From positions 9,315,001-9,379,000 of the forward strand of contig BSBM01000436.1 of the NCBI GenBank assembly GCA_027924585.1: a stretch of DNA of 64,000 nucleotides, in the 5' to 3' direction. The number at the start of each line of letters is the position of its first letter. Positions within the stretch are counted from its first letter, which is position 1. The stretch is from Larix kaempferi (Eukaryota > Streptophyta > Pinopsida > Pinales > Pinaceae). The position numbers were made by a program, and so were the translations under genes. Shown here piece after piece: positions 1 to 12,260 of this stretch. Under the pieces are notes generated by a model. It was not told the origin of the DNA and made no database searches. It saw only the letters and a program-made list of their open reading frames with translations.

Positions 1-620
1 AGGGTTCTTTTACTTGAGGTTCATATTCAATATGCCCTTTTCACAGATGAGCATCTTAATGGACAATTGCAACGACAATAGGAACCTGCCTCTTGGTCCG
101 TTGAAGAATTCCCTTTCAGCTTCGGCATAATATTTCATTGTGTCGATCGCAAACTCAGTGATATAGCCCTCCAATATACTTTCAAGCCAGAATTCAATAG
201 CCTGCGATGCTCTGTTGTCTACCTCCTGCAACTCCTGGATCAATTCTGGGGTCCAGGATGTTGGCTCACCACCTTGAAAATTTACCTTGCGAAAGGTCAA
301 TTGCGCCAACCATTCATACAAGATGATCGGGAATTCACAGAACAAATACTCATTTGGATCGTCGTATATGTACCTTGCCAGCCACCAATCCGTTGTCAGC
401 CTAGGGTTCTGATTCTCTTTCTCAACAAACTCTTGCAACTTTTGGTCGAACCAATCTTAAATTTTTGGCTTCGTCGGATGCCACAACATATCCTCCCTCG
501 ACTTCACACAAGGGTCCCGACAACAGAACCATTTTTTGACACAAACCCAATCTACAGGGGTTCCTCACTCTGTCGACACCCAAACCACCGCGATCTCCTT
601 GAGCACTGGCCCAGACAGGT
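1..620 (-). pseudogene. Extra ORF upstream of gag in gypsy family G2 (copy 1)
   Basis: An open stretch runs from about 438 down to 10 (142 codons), and upstream reading continues in the same frame past one stop (…P-K-I-stop-D-W-F-D) to about 620. The same protein is recognisable in copy 2 (49770-50420), with shared words such as EKENQNP, W-W-L-x-R-Y-I, FPIILYEWLAQLTF and HKVNFQGGEP. It lies between the LTR and gag and is not gag, protease or any pol domain I know. It is Trp- and acid-rich with no membrane segment or zinc motif. Its presence in two separately decayed copies says it belongs to the family; its function is unknown to me. Confidence 0.6.
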
Positions 621-1125
621 TTTACCCTATCTAACAACACCTCTAGAGCAGATGAAGTCTCACCCGAGATGTTCGAGGGAGACCTGACGGAACCACGTTT
701 CCACTGAATGAGGGAGGACTTTGTGTATCTTACTTATCAACTCAGCGCAATATTGTTTAACAGATCTAACTATTCAACTTATGCATCAAACAAAGTCGCA
801 TCATCATTCAACATATCTCATCATTAATAGAACTATCAATGTGCAATAGATCTAACAGTAAAACATCAATTGAAGCAAGGAAACATTGCATCATTCATAG
901 ATTTATATTGCAGATACATATCACATTCATAACAGGGAAACAGGAAAAGACACAAAGATTCTGCTCAAGCGTCGTCATATCATTTAAAACTTCGCAACAA
1001 AATATAGATACATCAACACAGTTCTTCTGTCACATACACCGACCAAGGTCAATATTCATAGCCAAACATGCTGTATTCTTCTATGATCATGATAAGGATA
1101 ATTCTAACATTTGCAATTCTACAAC

Positions 1126-1133
1126 TATTTATA
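1126..1133 (-). promoter_or_regulatory. TATA box of the G2 copy 1 LTR
   Basis: TATAAATA on the minus strand, about 230 bp inside the LTR terminus at 1362. The same box is found at the equivalent place in copy 2 (50953-50960). It is the likely core promoter of the LTR. Confidence 0.5.
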
Positions 1134-1362
1134 TGCTTGCGCCTTTACATTCATGGTCCACTTAGACAACTGCCTAACTAATTCTTAAGAAAATCTACAA
1201 AAGAATGACCCTTAACCCGCACAATGTGGTCCAAAATGACCCAAAAATACATAAACTAATATAATTTTTGACTTGTGTGTGGTTTTCCTCCTTGGGCGAC
1301 ATCTTTTGACCTTGCACAGCATTCGCGATGCTTTGCAGCTGACTCATCAAACCCACCTGCCA

Positions 1363-2821
1363 AAAGCTATGAAGGGCAAAGAATGGGTGTTCTTGACAGA
1401 AAGGAACTGGGGACAATACGGCTGTCCCTGGCTTCGTCAGTGGCTTTCAATATCTCAAAAGAAAAGACAATGGAGGGTTTGATGAGCGCATTGGGTAAGT
1501 TGTATGAAAAACCCTCGGCCTCCAACAAGGTATTTCTAATGAAGCGTTTATTTAATATGAATATGTCAGAAGGTGGTTCTGTTGCTGATCATTTAAATGA
1601 ATTTAATGCGGTTACAAATCAACTAAGTTCTGTAAGTGTGAACTTTGATGATGAGGTTAGGGATCTTCTAATCTTGTGTTCTTTGCCAGAAAGCTGGAAT
1701 AGCTTGGTCATGGCTATAAGTAACTCTGTCTTTGGTTCAAACACCATGAAATTTGATGATGTTATTGGCGTTATTCTTAGTGAGGAAATACGAAGAAAAA
1801 GCACAGGTGAGACATAGGGTAATGCATTGACCATGGAGAGCAGGGGAAGACAAAGTGAGAGAGGAAAGAGACAAGGTAATTGCAACAAGTCGAAAAAGGG
1901 AAGATCCAATTCAACACTGGGAAAGATAGAGTGCTATAACTATGGAAAGAAAGGACATCTGAAGAAAGATTACAGATCTTTAAAGAAGAAAGGAGATGGA
2001 TAGCAGGAGACTACTCAGGAAGAAAATGTAGCAGTTGATGTGTTACAAGATGCTTTGATTCTTGCATTAGATAATATTAGTGATTACTGGGTAGTATATT
2101 GAGGGGCTTCATGTCATGCTACACCCCATAGGAAATACTTTCATGATTATGTTCTAGGTGATTTTGGACATGTTTTATTGGGTGATGATAAGCCATGTAA
2201 AATTGTTGGAATGGGTAAGGTGTGGATAAAATTTAATAATGGAACTGAATGGATGTTGAAAGATGTAAGGCATATTCCTGCTATGAAAATAAATTTGATC
2301 TCAACAGGGTAGTTGGGAGATGGCGGTTGTTTATCTATGTTTGGAGAAACGTGTTGGAAAATCACTAAAGGATCAATTGTGATAGCAAAAGGAGACAAGA
2401 TAGGCACGTTGTATTTATGTCCTCGTAATAATGACCATTCTATCTCTTTAGCTTCCACAGCAACGGATACAACATTGTGGCATCATAGGCTTGGCCACAT
2501 GAGTGAGAAGGGGATGCAAATTCTCAACTCAAGGAAGTTACAGCCAGATATGAAGCAGGTAAGTTTGAAATTCTGTGAGAACTGTGTTTATGGAAAACAT
2601 AAGAGAGTCATATTTCTCAGGGTTGGGAAATAGAAGAAGAATGAAAAGTTAGAGCTTGTGCATACAGATGTATGGGTACCGGCTTAGGTACAATCTCTTG
2701 GTGGATCTCATTATTATGTTATATTTATTAATGATGCAACTAGGAAAACTTGGGTTTATTGCATTAGACATAAATATGATGTGTTTGCTGCTTTTAAGAA
2801 GTGGAAAGATTTGGTTGACAA
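1363..2821 (+). pseudogene. Copia C1: gag, protease and integrase N-terminal part
   Basis: This is one continuous reading frame of a Ty1/copia polyprotein, missing its gag N-terminus because G2 copy 1 interrupts it. In order: gag core (R-L-S-L-A at about 1420, then L-x-x-L-Y and M-x-x-G-x-S-V-A-D-H-L-x-x-F), a CCHC knuckle near 1930 whose second and last cysteines have become tyrosine, and a protease near 2095 in which the catalytic D-S-G reads Y-stop-G. Then come the GAG-pre-integrase zinc segment with intact H-H-C-C (LWHHRLGHM … CENCVYGK, 2475-2605) and the integrase core start HTDVW (2662). Stops occur at 1815, about 2001, 2099 and elsewhere. The frame breaks inside integrase where the G1 LTR begins. 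RNase H and the 3' LTR reappear at 21813. The style resembles the Tork/TNT1 lineage. Confidence 0.85.
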
Positions 2822-5587
2822 TGTTGGTGTCCAATATTGTCACCATTTTTTATCATTTAATTTACTCGAGGTGGCGTTATTTCTATCGTTTTTGCTATAG
2901 CAAGTTGTTTTCTTAGCCATTCATCCCATCAAACAGTCCAGGTATGCACAAATTCATTTACCATGCAAATCTTGTTATATTTCGTTTATTATGGTTTATT
3001 TATGATTTAAATGATGTTTTTGGGCATAATTAACATTTATGGTTTTAATTGACAGGCTACGATTTGCAAGTTATCCATCATTCAGCCCATGCCATACGTG
3101 CTCAGCCTAAAATGCTTTCAGCTCATCGTTCCGCCCTTCGTTCAGCATGCGAAATCCATGGTTGACACATCTCAGACTGTTGAATGAAGAGGAGGACACG
3201 TGGGTTTTGTTTGCCATGTGGCGCTGATGGTTAATGAACCATTGTTCTAGAATATTTGACCTTAGGCTCACCAATTCTAACAGTGCATTCTATGTCCACA
3301 TCAACGCTCCAAGCCATGATTCATTTGCGCATTCATCCCGGAATCACGCATGTTTGCTCAGCTCTCGCTCACGCCATCGTTCTGGAAGGAATCGGCCTGT
3401 TCACACTCAGTTGGCCGACATAACTCCCACGTCCATGCTCAGTATGCCAACGTAACTCCTGTTCCCACGTCGATGCTCCAGCATATGCTTCTGCTCACGT
3501 TTTGAGGGAACGAATGCTCAATTGTTCGAATTGGAAAGGATTGATGCCGAGGAGATGGGTATATGCCCCCTGCACTGTTATGTATCATTTAATCAGTAGT
3601 TACAGACATTAAACACCTCTATTATTAGAGAGGTCAACTCTATCGACCCTCTCACCCATTGTAACTTATAAATAGTCGCCTCTGTGATTGAGACGAGTTA
3701 GTTTTTTAGTCTTTAGTTCTCTGAATTTACGATGGTTTTCCACTCTCAGTCCAAGCATTTGCAGTCATAGACAGTTTGAAGACAGACTCTGTAATTTTTC
3801 TCAAGTTAATGGAAGCAACAACTTGTTGATGTTTTACTGGTAGTCGTTTAAGTTGAGCTAGTTCACCCTCCGATTGCTGGGAAGGGCCCCTCATCAACTA
3901 GAGGTTTTATTTACATTTTCTGCATTTATTTTCTTGTAATTAACTAGTTTATTTCTTTTATGTGTAATTTAATTCATTTTCCCGTGTGTATTATCTTCAT
4001 CCTTCTGTAATTGATATTCTGTTGTTAATACAATCTCCATTCTTCTGAGTAGAATGGTCGACTAATAGTTCAGTAGTTTGTTTTCCAGTCCTTCTTCCAT
4101 CATCATAGATAGATATTTCTTCCAACTTCTTCCATAGTTAGCATTCCTTTCCTCCTTTTCTTCTCTGTTAGTTTTTATTCCTGTTGTTTGTAGGTTAATT
4201 CTTCTTTCTTCTATTCCAGCCTTCTCCCTTCTTCTATTTCCAACCTTCTTCCTACTTCTCATAGAATCATTCTTTCTCTTAGGTAATGATTTGCATAGAT
4301 AACTTCTTAGCCTCCAATCATCTCCCTCTTGCTTCCTGTGCACTATAGGATCATTTACATAAATCCAGCTGGTAATTAAATCATTCAAAAACTCTTCTTT
4401 CCCTCACTTTAAAGCATTTTCCTCCATTCGGACTGCCTTTCAGACCGACGTTCGGATCGTCATTCGGACCTGTGTGTTTTCTGTATTATTTTAGGATTTT
4501 TTCCGAATCTAATTTCTTCTGCCTCTTAATCATCATTCTTCTTATTCCTCCTTAATAGTTTGAGATGTAATTTAATCTTGTTTTATGTTATTTGGAGTTT
4601 TTAATTCAATTATCATCATTATTTCCTCCTTTCCTACTTCTTCTTTATCCTCTTCTCATCTTTCTTCCAAAATTTAATTCTTTAACCAGTTTTGTTACTT
4701 GGTTATTGTTTAGAATGTATGAATGTTGTTCCTAAGTAGTTTATTTTCAAGTTGTAGTTGATAATTCCATTTCGTTGAGTTGTTTTAGTTTGCTAATCTT
4801 AAGACTAGTTTCTATTTAATGAAGATGTTCATGTTGTAAGATCTGGATTACTAATCAAATATCTTTATCAAGTTTTCTACTTGCTTCATAATCTAATATA
4901 GTTATGTTTAACATCTTTGTTAAGTCTTCTGATCGCTTCTACTTACATTAGTTTCATGTTGTTCACATATGAATAGACAGTAGTTCATAATGTTTAAAGT
5001 TAGTAGTAGTTTGTTGATTTTTAGTTTACATTTGTTTGTAGAAGTTAAGTTAGATTTACTTCCGTTTAGATTCCTCATTACATTTGAAAGTCATTACGAT
5101 ACATTTACTCCAGTTCCTATTACAGTTGATGTACGTAATCAAGAAGAGTGGAATTAGATGGTTTAGTCTAAATTTATGTACATTTACAAGTTCTCCCTAT
5201 TAAACATCTAATATCCGCAGCTCTGATTCTGTCCATAGTTGTTATCTGGAAGTTGAATTCGGTAGTTTCTTACTTTTCTAGAGTAGTTTGTGCTCCAGTA
5301 TTTGTTTCCATTTTTCTTATTAATTAACCATAGAGGTAGAGTAGTATGATCTAGTACTATTCTGGTCTGTGATTTAAATGTATTCTTAAATATTTAACTC
5401 GGTTTTTCATTTTGAAAGATGTTTCGATCTTTTTCCTTACTAAAAATTTTTAGGTCTGACAAACCTGAAACTGTAGAACCTTTTCTACCTTGGCATATAT
5501 TTTTCTTTCAACTCTAAGTTTACTGATCCTAGTTGATAATTAATATTAGGTGTTGTTTTTAATTTGAGATAGCTCACACACCCAACA
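2822..5587 (+). repeat. G1 5' LTR (2766 bp)
   Basis: It starts TGTTGGTGTCC and ends ACACCCAACA, so the termini form the TGTTGG/CCAACA inverted repeat. It is near-identical to 17562-20351. It is long for an LTR but normal for the Athila/Tat group. Short open frames inside it (for example 3234-3455) recur in the other LTR only because the LTRs are duplicates. Confidence 0.93.
3667..3674 (+). promoter_or_regulatory. TATA box of G1 5' LTR
   Basis: TATAAATA, 845 bp from the LTR start, is conserved at the same offset in the second LTR (18407-18414). It is the probable start site region for the element's genomic RNA. Confidence 0.55.
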
Positions 5588-5590
5588 TTT

Positions 5591-5608
5591 TGGCGCCGTT
5601 GCCGGGGA
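5591..5608 (+). promoter_or_regulatory. Primer-binding site, tRNA-Asp
   Basis: TGGCGCCGTTGCCGGGGA lies 3 bp after the LTR and is complementary over 18 nt to the 3' end of plant tRNA-Asp(GTC). Athila-type elements are known to use this primer. Confidence 0.9.
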
Positions 5609-5782
5609 GTTGAAATAGGTAGAATTTCTCTTCCAAAACCTAGTGGTAACTTAGATTAGGCTAGTGGTGGGTGAGCGGTAAGACGAGAGGCAAGATCCTG
5701 CACATCTGTTATAACAGGCATCCCCAAAACCCATCAGTAGTAGTTATGCAGTCAAAGTTTCTTTCAGTTATAATTTGCTTTC

Positions 5783-7339
5783 ATGAATAGGTCTAGAGAT
5801 TCACAAGGTAGATTTATTAAAACTCAAATTCCTACTAGAGTTCCTACTAACCTATACGGGGGACATACCACCCCAACTACTAACTGAACAGAAAGGTATC
5901 GGAAGACACCTAAAGGGGATAGTCCTACTTGGAAGGCTAAAGAAACCTTCTCTCAAAACATTTTAAAGGAAATCATAGGGACATCAGAACAGTCTGTTCA
6001 TAAAGAAATTCCACTAGAAGAACCTCAAGTTCATATTGAGACTGAACTCATACAAGAAGAAGCTCAGAAGGATAAAACTTCAGAACCTCTTAACCCTCCG
6101 TTAGTCCAAAATACCAAAGATACTACTTTTTCAATAATAGGCGGTCCAAATTTGGTAGATTTTATCAATCCTACACAAGTAGATGCTCTTTTTGGGAGCT
6201 CTACAAACATTGTCATCTCATAGATTGACACAGCAATAGTAGAACCTCCTAGACTAGATTCCCACGTAGCTGATCATTCTCCTCCTAAAAAGAAGAATAT
6301 GCTTCCTGAAAAAGAACGTTGGGATATCCCATATTCACCAAGAAAGGAGCCACCTAGATTTTCTCTCTTTGGTAATAGAATCTTCATGGAGGATGAACAT
6401 GAAGATCGTGTCCAACAAGATGAAGAAGATGGAGAAGTTAGAACTGACGGTACCTTCGGGTTTCCCATCTTAGACACTGCACAAGATGTTACTATGAAAA
6501 ATATTCCTCCTTCCTCATTACCAACTTTCTATGGGAAAAGTAGTGAGGATCTAGACACATTCTTATTTGAGTTTGACATTTTGTGTAGGAGTTACAATTA
6601 CCTACAAGATGGACAAAAACTAAAACTTTTTCCTGCCACATTAAAATATTTTTCTCTTCGATGGTTCATGGGATTGGGAGAATCTAGTATTAAATCTTGG
6701 GAAGACATGAAGAATGCATTTCTTCGGAAATATCAGGATTACTGTAGACCAAAAGACTCTTGCAATGATATTTTTAAAATTCAACATCTTGAAGACGAGA
6801 GCCTAGAGGACTACCTCGACAGATTTAACTATGTGTTACACAAGTCTAAATATAGTGATCTTCGAGAAGATGCAGTAAGAACACTCTTCGTTAAAGGAAT
6901 CATAGAAGAATTCTTGGATAACCTTAATCTCATGGCAGTAGGAAATATTTCTTATAAATATTTTCCAGAGATTTGTGAACTATGTAGGAATTACTCTAGG
7001 AGCAGAGGGAAAGGTGGAAGACACTTTCGAGAACCTTATGGTAGAAATCCAAAAGGAAACACATCTGGTCCTGGTGGAGTTACAAGGGTAGAGATAGGGA
7101 ACCTGTTAGAAAATTTCAAAACAGATATTTTAGGGGATATGGATTCTCAGTGAGATGCACTACAAGCTAAAAAGAGAGAGGATGAAGAGCATGCAGCAAT
7201 GAGTATTTTCTGCCCTAGGTGTAGAACTAAACATCCTCAAAGAGAATGTCCATTAAACAATGTTTCAGTTTGTCACCTCTGTACAGAAGAGCATCCCACT
7301 GATAGTTGTCCATCGTTGCCTGGGTTGCAAACTGTATAA
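5783..7339 (+). pseudogene. G1 gag (capsid and nucleocapsid)
   Basis: Frame from ATG 5783 with no indel but in-frame stops at 5885, 6221, 7151 and 7337; the 6221 TAG is CAG in the second gag copy. The capsid core is recognisable as the retrotransposon gag domain (LPTFYGKSSEDLDTFLFEF, then W-x-D-M-K-N-A-F-L-R-K-Y at about 6700). It is followed by two zinc knuckles of the CX2CX3HX4C type (CPRCRTKHPQREC at about 7210 and CHLCTEEHPTDSC at about 7270). The spacing differs from the usual CX2CX4HX4C and appears intact in both fingers. An acidic Pro/Ser-rich N-terminal region precedes the capsid. Confidence 0.88.
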
Positions 7340-8149
7340 AAGAGTGGAATTTTTGGTGAAACATCTAGGAGGCCTTGGCAGCCTAGTGATCAACCTTCGG
7401 GTTAGGATCCATCATTCCAATTTCCACCTTACTACCATCCTTATCAACCTGTGCAAGAATGGAACACTTCAGGTTGGCAGAATTGACCACCGCAGTACCC
7501 TCCTCAAAATGCTCAACAATAGCAATGGCCTCATGGATGGAGAGGACAAGATTTTGCTCAACCATAACCTCCTATGCCTAACTATCCTTACCCACCTAAT
7601 GTTCAACAATTTTTACCTGGATATGCACCTCCTTCACTACACCCTTTCCCAAATCAACCTCCTCATTTCCAGAATATGAACCCTACAAGACCCACAATAT
7701 TACCCACACAACCGATACAGAATCCTAACAACAAACCAACCCAATCTCTTAATAGCATTGGGTTGTTACCTCTTCCATCATATGCTATTTCATCCGCACC
7801 AATACATGAAGTTCAATTGCGGTCTGGAAGAGTTTTGCAAGATCATCCTAAGTCATTAGTTGTTATTCAAGAAGAAAATGTATCTAATGAAATTTTAAAT
7901 GATGTCATTCTTGAAAATGTGGTCATTCCTAAATCTTCAACACATAACCTTCCTCATAAAGAAGTAATATCGGGAAATAAATCACCTCCATATCCAGAGC
8001 GTCTAATAATAGAAAAACCTGTAACTTACCCAGAATATAACATCATTAATGAATTGAAAAATATTTGCATTAAGATTCCTTTATTACAAGCCATTAAAGA
8101 TATACCAATCTTCGGTAAAGTGATAAAATAATTCTGCATTAAAAGACCA
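7340..8149 (+). pseudogene. G1 Pro/Gln-rich linker between gag and protease
   Basis: It continues in the gag frame with four stops between 7403 and 7567, then an open stretch 7574-8131. It is rich in Pro, Gln, Tyr and Asn (P-P-Q-Y-P-P-Q-N-A-Q-Q type). Downstream is the motif LRSGRVL, a familiar segment just before the protease of Athila/Tat elements. No enzymatic domain is seen. Confidence 0.7.
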
Positions 8150-9108
8150 GGTAAGAAACAAAAAGACCCTCCAACAATACATGTCATAGGTGAAATCTCA
8201 GATTGTATAGCATAACAACCTAGAATTTTGAAGTATACAAATCCAGGGAATCCTGTAGTAACTGTTCTCATTAACAACACTGCTATAGGGAACACACTCA
8301 TTGATCTAGGGGCTGCTATTAACCTAATGACTACTATAGTTTTAGAAGCTCTCCAATTAGGACCATTCCTCCACCCTACTCCAACAATGTTAGAACTAGC
8401 AGATCGTACTATGGTGCAACCTACTGGGATATTAGACGATATTATGGTATCAGTAGCCTCATGGGAATATCCCGTGGAATTCATGGTTATTCAATAAAAA
8501 GACCCATCTAGGGGGCATCCTATCATTTTAGGAAGACCCTGGCTGGCTATTGCTAATGCATTCATAGGATGTAGGGATGGAGAGATGGTCATCTCTGATG
8601 GGTTATCTACAAGAAGACTAGCTTTATACCCACCAGCACAGCCCGTAGCTGAGAGCTTATTTTGGTTAGATTGTCCTTTTGGAGAATAAAACTTGGAAGA
8701 ACTTTCCCTTGTTAGTGATCTCTCCTGGGCACTTCAAGAACAAAATATTGAAAACATGTTGAATCAGTTTATTTCTTCCACCACATGTATAGACTTTCAT
8801 TAGTCTTTTTCCCAACTTGACCATATTTTTTGAGACGAATTTCAAGAAAACATGAGTCTCTCAACATTTACAAGCACACCTTGTGTCTTTTCAATTGAGG
8901 AACAACTAGGATCTGATACCATACCATGTGAGGTTAGTTCTGAAAAATTCCTACATATAAATGCAGGTTTAGATGAGAGTCAGCAAAAGCAATTGTTAAA
9001 AGTTCTCAAAAGTCAAACTGGAGCTTTCGCTTGGGAATACACCGATATGAAGGGTATACACCCAGATACGTGTATTCACCACATTTACATAGACACAAGT
9101 ATACCTCC
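8150..9108 (+). pseudogene. G1 aspartic protease and protease-RT spacer
   Basis: Same frame as gag. The retropepsin active-site loop reads IDLGAAINLM (about 8302-8331), the D-L-G variant of D-S/T-G characteristic of this clade, and the closing strand is ILGRPWLAIANAFI (about 8522-8565). Stops at 8129-8131, about 8213, 8495, 8687 and further on disable it. The spacer holds W-E-Y-T-D-M-K-G-I at about 9037, the segment that normally precedes RT. The frame is cut at 9108 inside I-P-P-V by the S1 solo LTR and resumes at 10983. Confidence 0.85.
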
Positions 9109-10982
9109 TGTTATCCCTAAAGTTGAACCTGACTGCTGGGGTCAAGCTTAAGGAAATCTTAAATGGTAGGAATAGGACATCTACACAGTAATTATAGGTA
9201 ATTCTGGTGGCAAATGAAGTTATGACTTAGGTTGGATAATCAGAAATAGAAGACAGGGATAATATAAAATTTCAATATCAAAACAGAAACAACAAATGAT
9301 TGTGATCATAAACATACTAATGTAAGAGATTCAAATTTCATTTCATAATTGGGGCATAGTTGTATACTAGTCAAGAGAATCGCAACATGAAATTGAGACC
9401 ATGAATTGACAAAATAATGACAGTATATACTTCATAGATTAAAATAAAACAGGCTCAAACATTATACTTTACTTCAAAAACAATCATTTCTGGAACATAT
9501 CAACATAAGAAACATCATACAATTACAACCCTGCCTCAACCCTCTCGGCTGGAATTATGCCTCCCATGCTATTACAAACTGATGAAATATATATCAATTA
9601 CATGACCTAGACTGTTACAAATATTTAGGAATAAGATAGATACAAACTCGAATGAGATACCAAGAATTGGACAGATTGCTAAGATTAGAATTTGATTCCT
9701 AATTCCACACGTAACCTTGAATGCTCGATGTTGTTGAGTTGGATACCCTTATTTTTAATCTGGAGCTTATCTTTAACTGCCAGATAATACAAAGCTAGTA
9801 CTTGAAATATGGAATTAATTTGGAAGACCCCAAATACTCTGCCACTTGTAATTAGTTGTTTTGATACCTTAAAATGTTGGAGATGACCTTTTGACTGGCT
9901 AAATTCTTGAAAAAATATGGGAACGATAATATCAAGCTTCTAATTGTTGATTATATGCCTGATACATCGACCTAGAAATCTGGAATTTGATTCAAAATGA
10001 AGATAAAACTTATTAAGAAGCTCGATTATGATGATACTCTGTCATCAATTAAACCTGGAATTATGGAGCTGCTGAAATGGAGCTAATCTTTGATTTTGAA
10101 TGATATCTCGATGGCTGGAAATACTAAGTCAATTTCTTATTGGATCACGAATTTGATAACTTGTTTGATTTGCATTGGATAATCAGTTGCTTCCTCGATC
10201 CGGAATCCTTGCAGGTCAATGGAAAATTGTGATAATCACATCACAACAACTAGAAGAATCTGAGCGGCATTCATGGGATAACTTCTTCACTGGAACTCAA
10301 AAATATTTTCTGAAACTGGTAGCATTTCCAATGTAGGAAATTTCGTAGGAATGAATTCAATAAACCTGTAGAGCTAATACAGTTGTTGTTTTTCTCCTTT
10401 TACATGGCATAAATCTAGTAAAGCTGAGATTTCATGTTTTAGCTTAATTAGCTTCACACGTACAACTATTTGGTACTTATGTATTTAAACTTGATTCTCG
10501 TATAGCATGACAGGTGTAGCAGATAAGAAGGCATCGAATTGAAGGTGATTGGAGTGCTTTTGTGATAGAAAAAAGAAAACTCTTGTAGCTTTAACCTTCG
10601 TGAAAGTCTCATAATGATATGGGCATATATCCTTACATCAAATTGAGGATTATTGAAAACGCGTCCTTCAAATTCATTTGGGTATCCTGGGCCTCAACCA
10701 TAACATAATTCATTTTTCCCATTATAAGTGCTATGAAGTCACATCGCAACCAATGTTTATACAATATACACCCAAAACATTTGGGCTCACCTCACCACAA
10801 CTTGATTGACAAAATGCATTAACAAATTTAGATCTCTCAATGTTCCTGAATGAGCTTCGAATCATGCGGGCAATACTAGCCATCCGGGAAAAGATACTAA
10901 AATCAACAATTGCAAATACTAACTCTGGCATTTGGATATCTTGCTTCAATCAAAAAATTATTTGTCTTTTCTAGTGACAACA
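9109..10982. mobile_element. Solo LTR S1 (1874 bp) inserted in G1
   Basis: It begins TGTTATCCCTA and ends TAGTGACAACA, so the ends are TG…CA with an imperfect inverted repeat. It is flanked on both sides by CCTCC (9104-9108 and 10983-10987), a 5-bp target duplication. Removing it plus one CCTCC rejoins the G1 protein frame exactly (S-I-P-P-V-R-Q). There is no gag, pol or primer site inside, so it is read as a solo LTR left by LTR-LTR recombination. A short non-autonomous element is the alternative. Its parent family is not otherwise present in the window. Confidence 0.85.
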
Positions 10983-11783
10983 CCTCCCGTCAGACAACCC
11001 CATAGGAGAATGAACCCAGCTCTCACAAATATAGTAAAAGAAGAATTGCAAAAACTTCTTAACGCTGAATTCATTTACCCAATTTCTAATAGTAAGTGGG
11101 TGTCTCCCCTGGTAGTAGTTCCAAAGAAATTCACAGGGAAGTGGCGTATTTGTGTTGATTTTCGAGAACTAAACAAGGACACTCTTAAAGACTATTTCCC
11201 TCTACCTTTTATAGATCAGGTGTTAGATACCCTATCGGGGAAACAATACTTTTCTTTCCTAGTTGGGTATGGTGGATACAATCATATATTAATAGCACTT
11301 GAGGACCAAGATAAGACTACCTTTACTTGCTCTTGGGGGACTTATGCTTATCGACTGTTACCATTTGGCCTTTGTAATGCACCTACTACTTTCCAACGTG
11401 CAGTTCTAGGTATCTTTGCTGACCTTATACATGATTGTGTAGAGGTCTACATGGACGATTTCACAGTCTACGGTAATACCTTCCAAGAAGCCCTTGACAA
11501 CCTCAAGACAGTTCTTATTCAATGTCAGGACACAAACTTAGCCCTTAGTCATGAAAAATGCAAGATGTTATTAACCGAGGGCATATTTCTAGGACATCAT
11601 GTCTCTCTTAAAGGTATTAAGGTGGATCCTGCCAAGATAGAGATAATTGTCAATCTTCCTCCTCCAAAGACTCTGAAGGAAGTTAGAAGCTTTCTTGGCC
11701 ATGCAGGTTATTATAAGCGGTTTATAGAAAATTTTACTAAGATAGCCACACCTATGTTCAAACTACTCATGAAGGACACATAA
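10983..11783 (+). pseudogene. G1 reverse transcriptase
   Basis: The full RT domain from RRMNPALTNIV to FTKIATPMFKLL is open for about 265 codons to a TAA at 11781. Conserved blocks seen are WVSPLVVVPKK, WRICVDFRELNKDT, PFGLCNAPTTFQRAV and the catalytic YMDD (11448-11459). The first catalytic aspartate, normally in F-L-D-G-Y, is valine here (F-L-V-G-Y-G-G-Y, codon 11262-11264), so the enzyme would be dead even without the stops. The frame is the gag frame once S1 is removed. Confidence 0.93.
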
Positions 11784-12260
11784 TTTCAATGGACTGAACC
11801 TTGTCAACAAGCTTTCGAAACTTTAAAAGCAAAGTTATCAGTAGCACCAGTACTCAGGGGCCTTAATTGGCCCCTTCCTTTTCATATCTCTACTGATGCA
11901 TCCAACATAGCTATAGGGGCAGTCTTAGGTCAAAAAGAGGAAAAGTTATCTTATTCCATTTATTTCGCCAGTAAAAACTTGACTCCTGTAGAATCAAAAT
12001 ACACTGTTACCGAAAAAGAGTTCCTCACAGTAGTCTATTCCATCAATAAGTTTCGTCATTATATCACAAGATATGAAATTTTCATACATACCGATCATTC
12101 TGCTATCAGATTTTTGATGAATAAACCAGTCACCAATGGCAACGCGACTCGGTGGCTTCTTCTGTTACAAGAGTTTAATATTACCATTGTTGACCGTCCT
12201 GGTCGAGAGAATGTAGTAGCAGACTTTCTCTCCCATATTCAAATTGAAAATGATGATAGT
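11784..12260 (+). pseudogene. G1 RNase H
   Basis: It follows RT directly after the 11781 stop. Acidic residues are in place: TDAS (about 11894), the glutamate of VTEKEFL (about 12007), TDHS (about 12091) and the closing A-D-F-L-S at about 12222. It ends in an acidic spacer (IENDDSPIDD) typical of this clade before integrase. Apart from lying downstream of nonsense codons, the domain looks well kept. Confidence 0.9.

Larger units (their letters stand above)
1..1362 (-). mobile_element. Ty3/gypsy element, family G2 copy 1, 5' end (cut by window edge)
   Basis: The stretch is a diverged copy of 49826-51179 in the same orientation, so two members of one gypsy family are present. Read on the minus strand both copies begin at the same TGGCAGG terminus (1362 here, 51179 in copy 2), which marks the 5' end of the 5' LTR. 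Immediately beyond it lies copia gag coding sequence, so this copy inserted into C1. The first five bases outside the element (AAAGC, 1363-1367) would be one half of the target duplication; the other half is outside the window. The LTR/leader boundary could not be fixed because no clear primer-binding site was found. Confidence 0.75.

Noticed and set aside
3234-3455. Open frame conserved between the two G1 LTRs (also 17974-18195)
   Set aside because: The LTRs are duplicates of one sequence, so agreement is not evidence of coding; there is no domain and the position is ahead of the TATA box.
4062-4388. Basic minus-strand frame in the G1 LTR (also 18757-19143)
   Set aside because: Lys/Arg-rich because the plus strand is pyrimidine-rich (CTTCTTCC words); same duplicate argument as above.
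10731-10949. 72-codon minus-strand frame inside S1
   Set aside because: Lies within a solo LTR and crosses no recognised domain.
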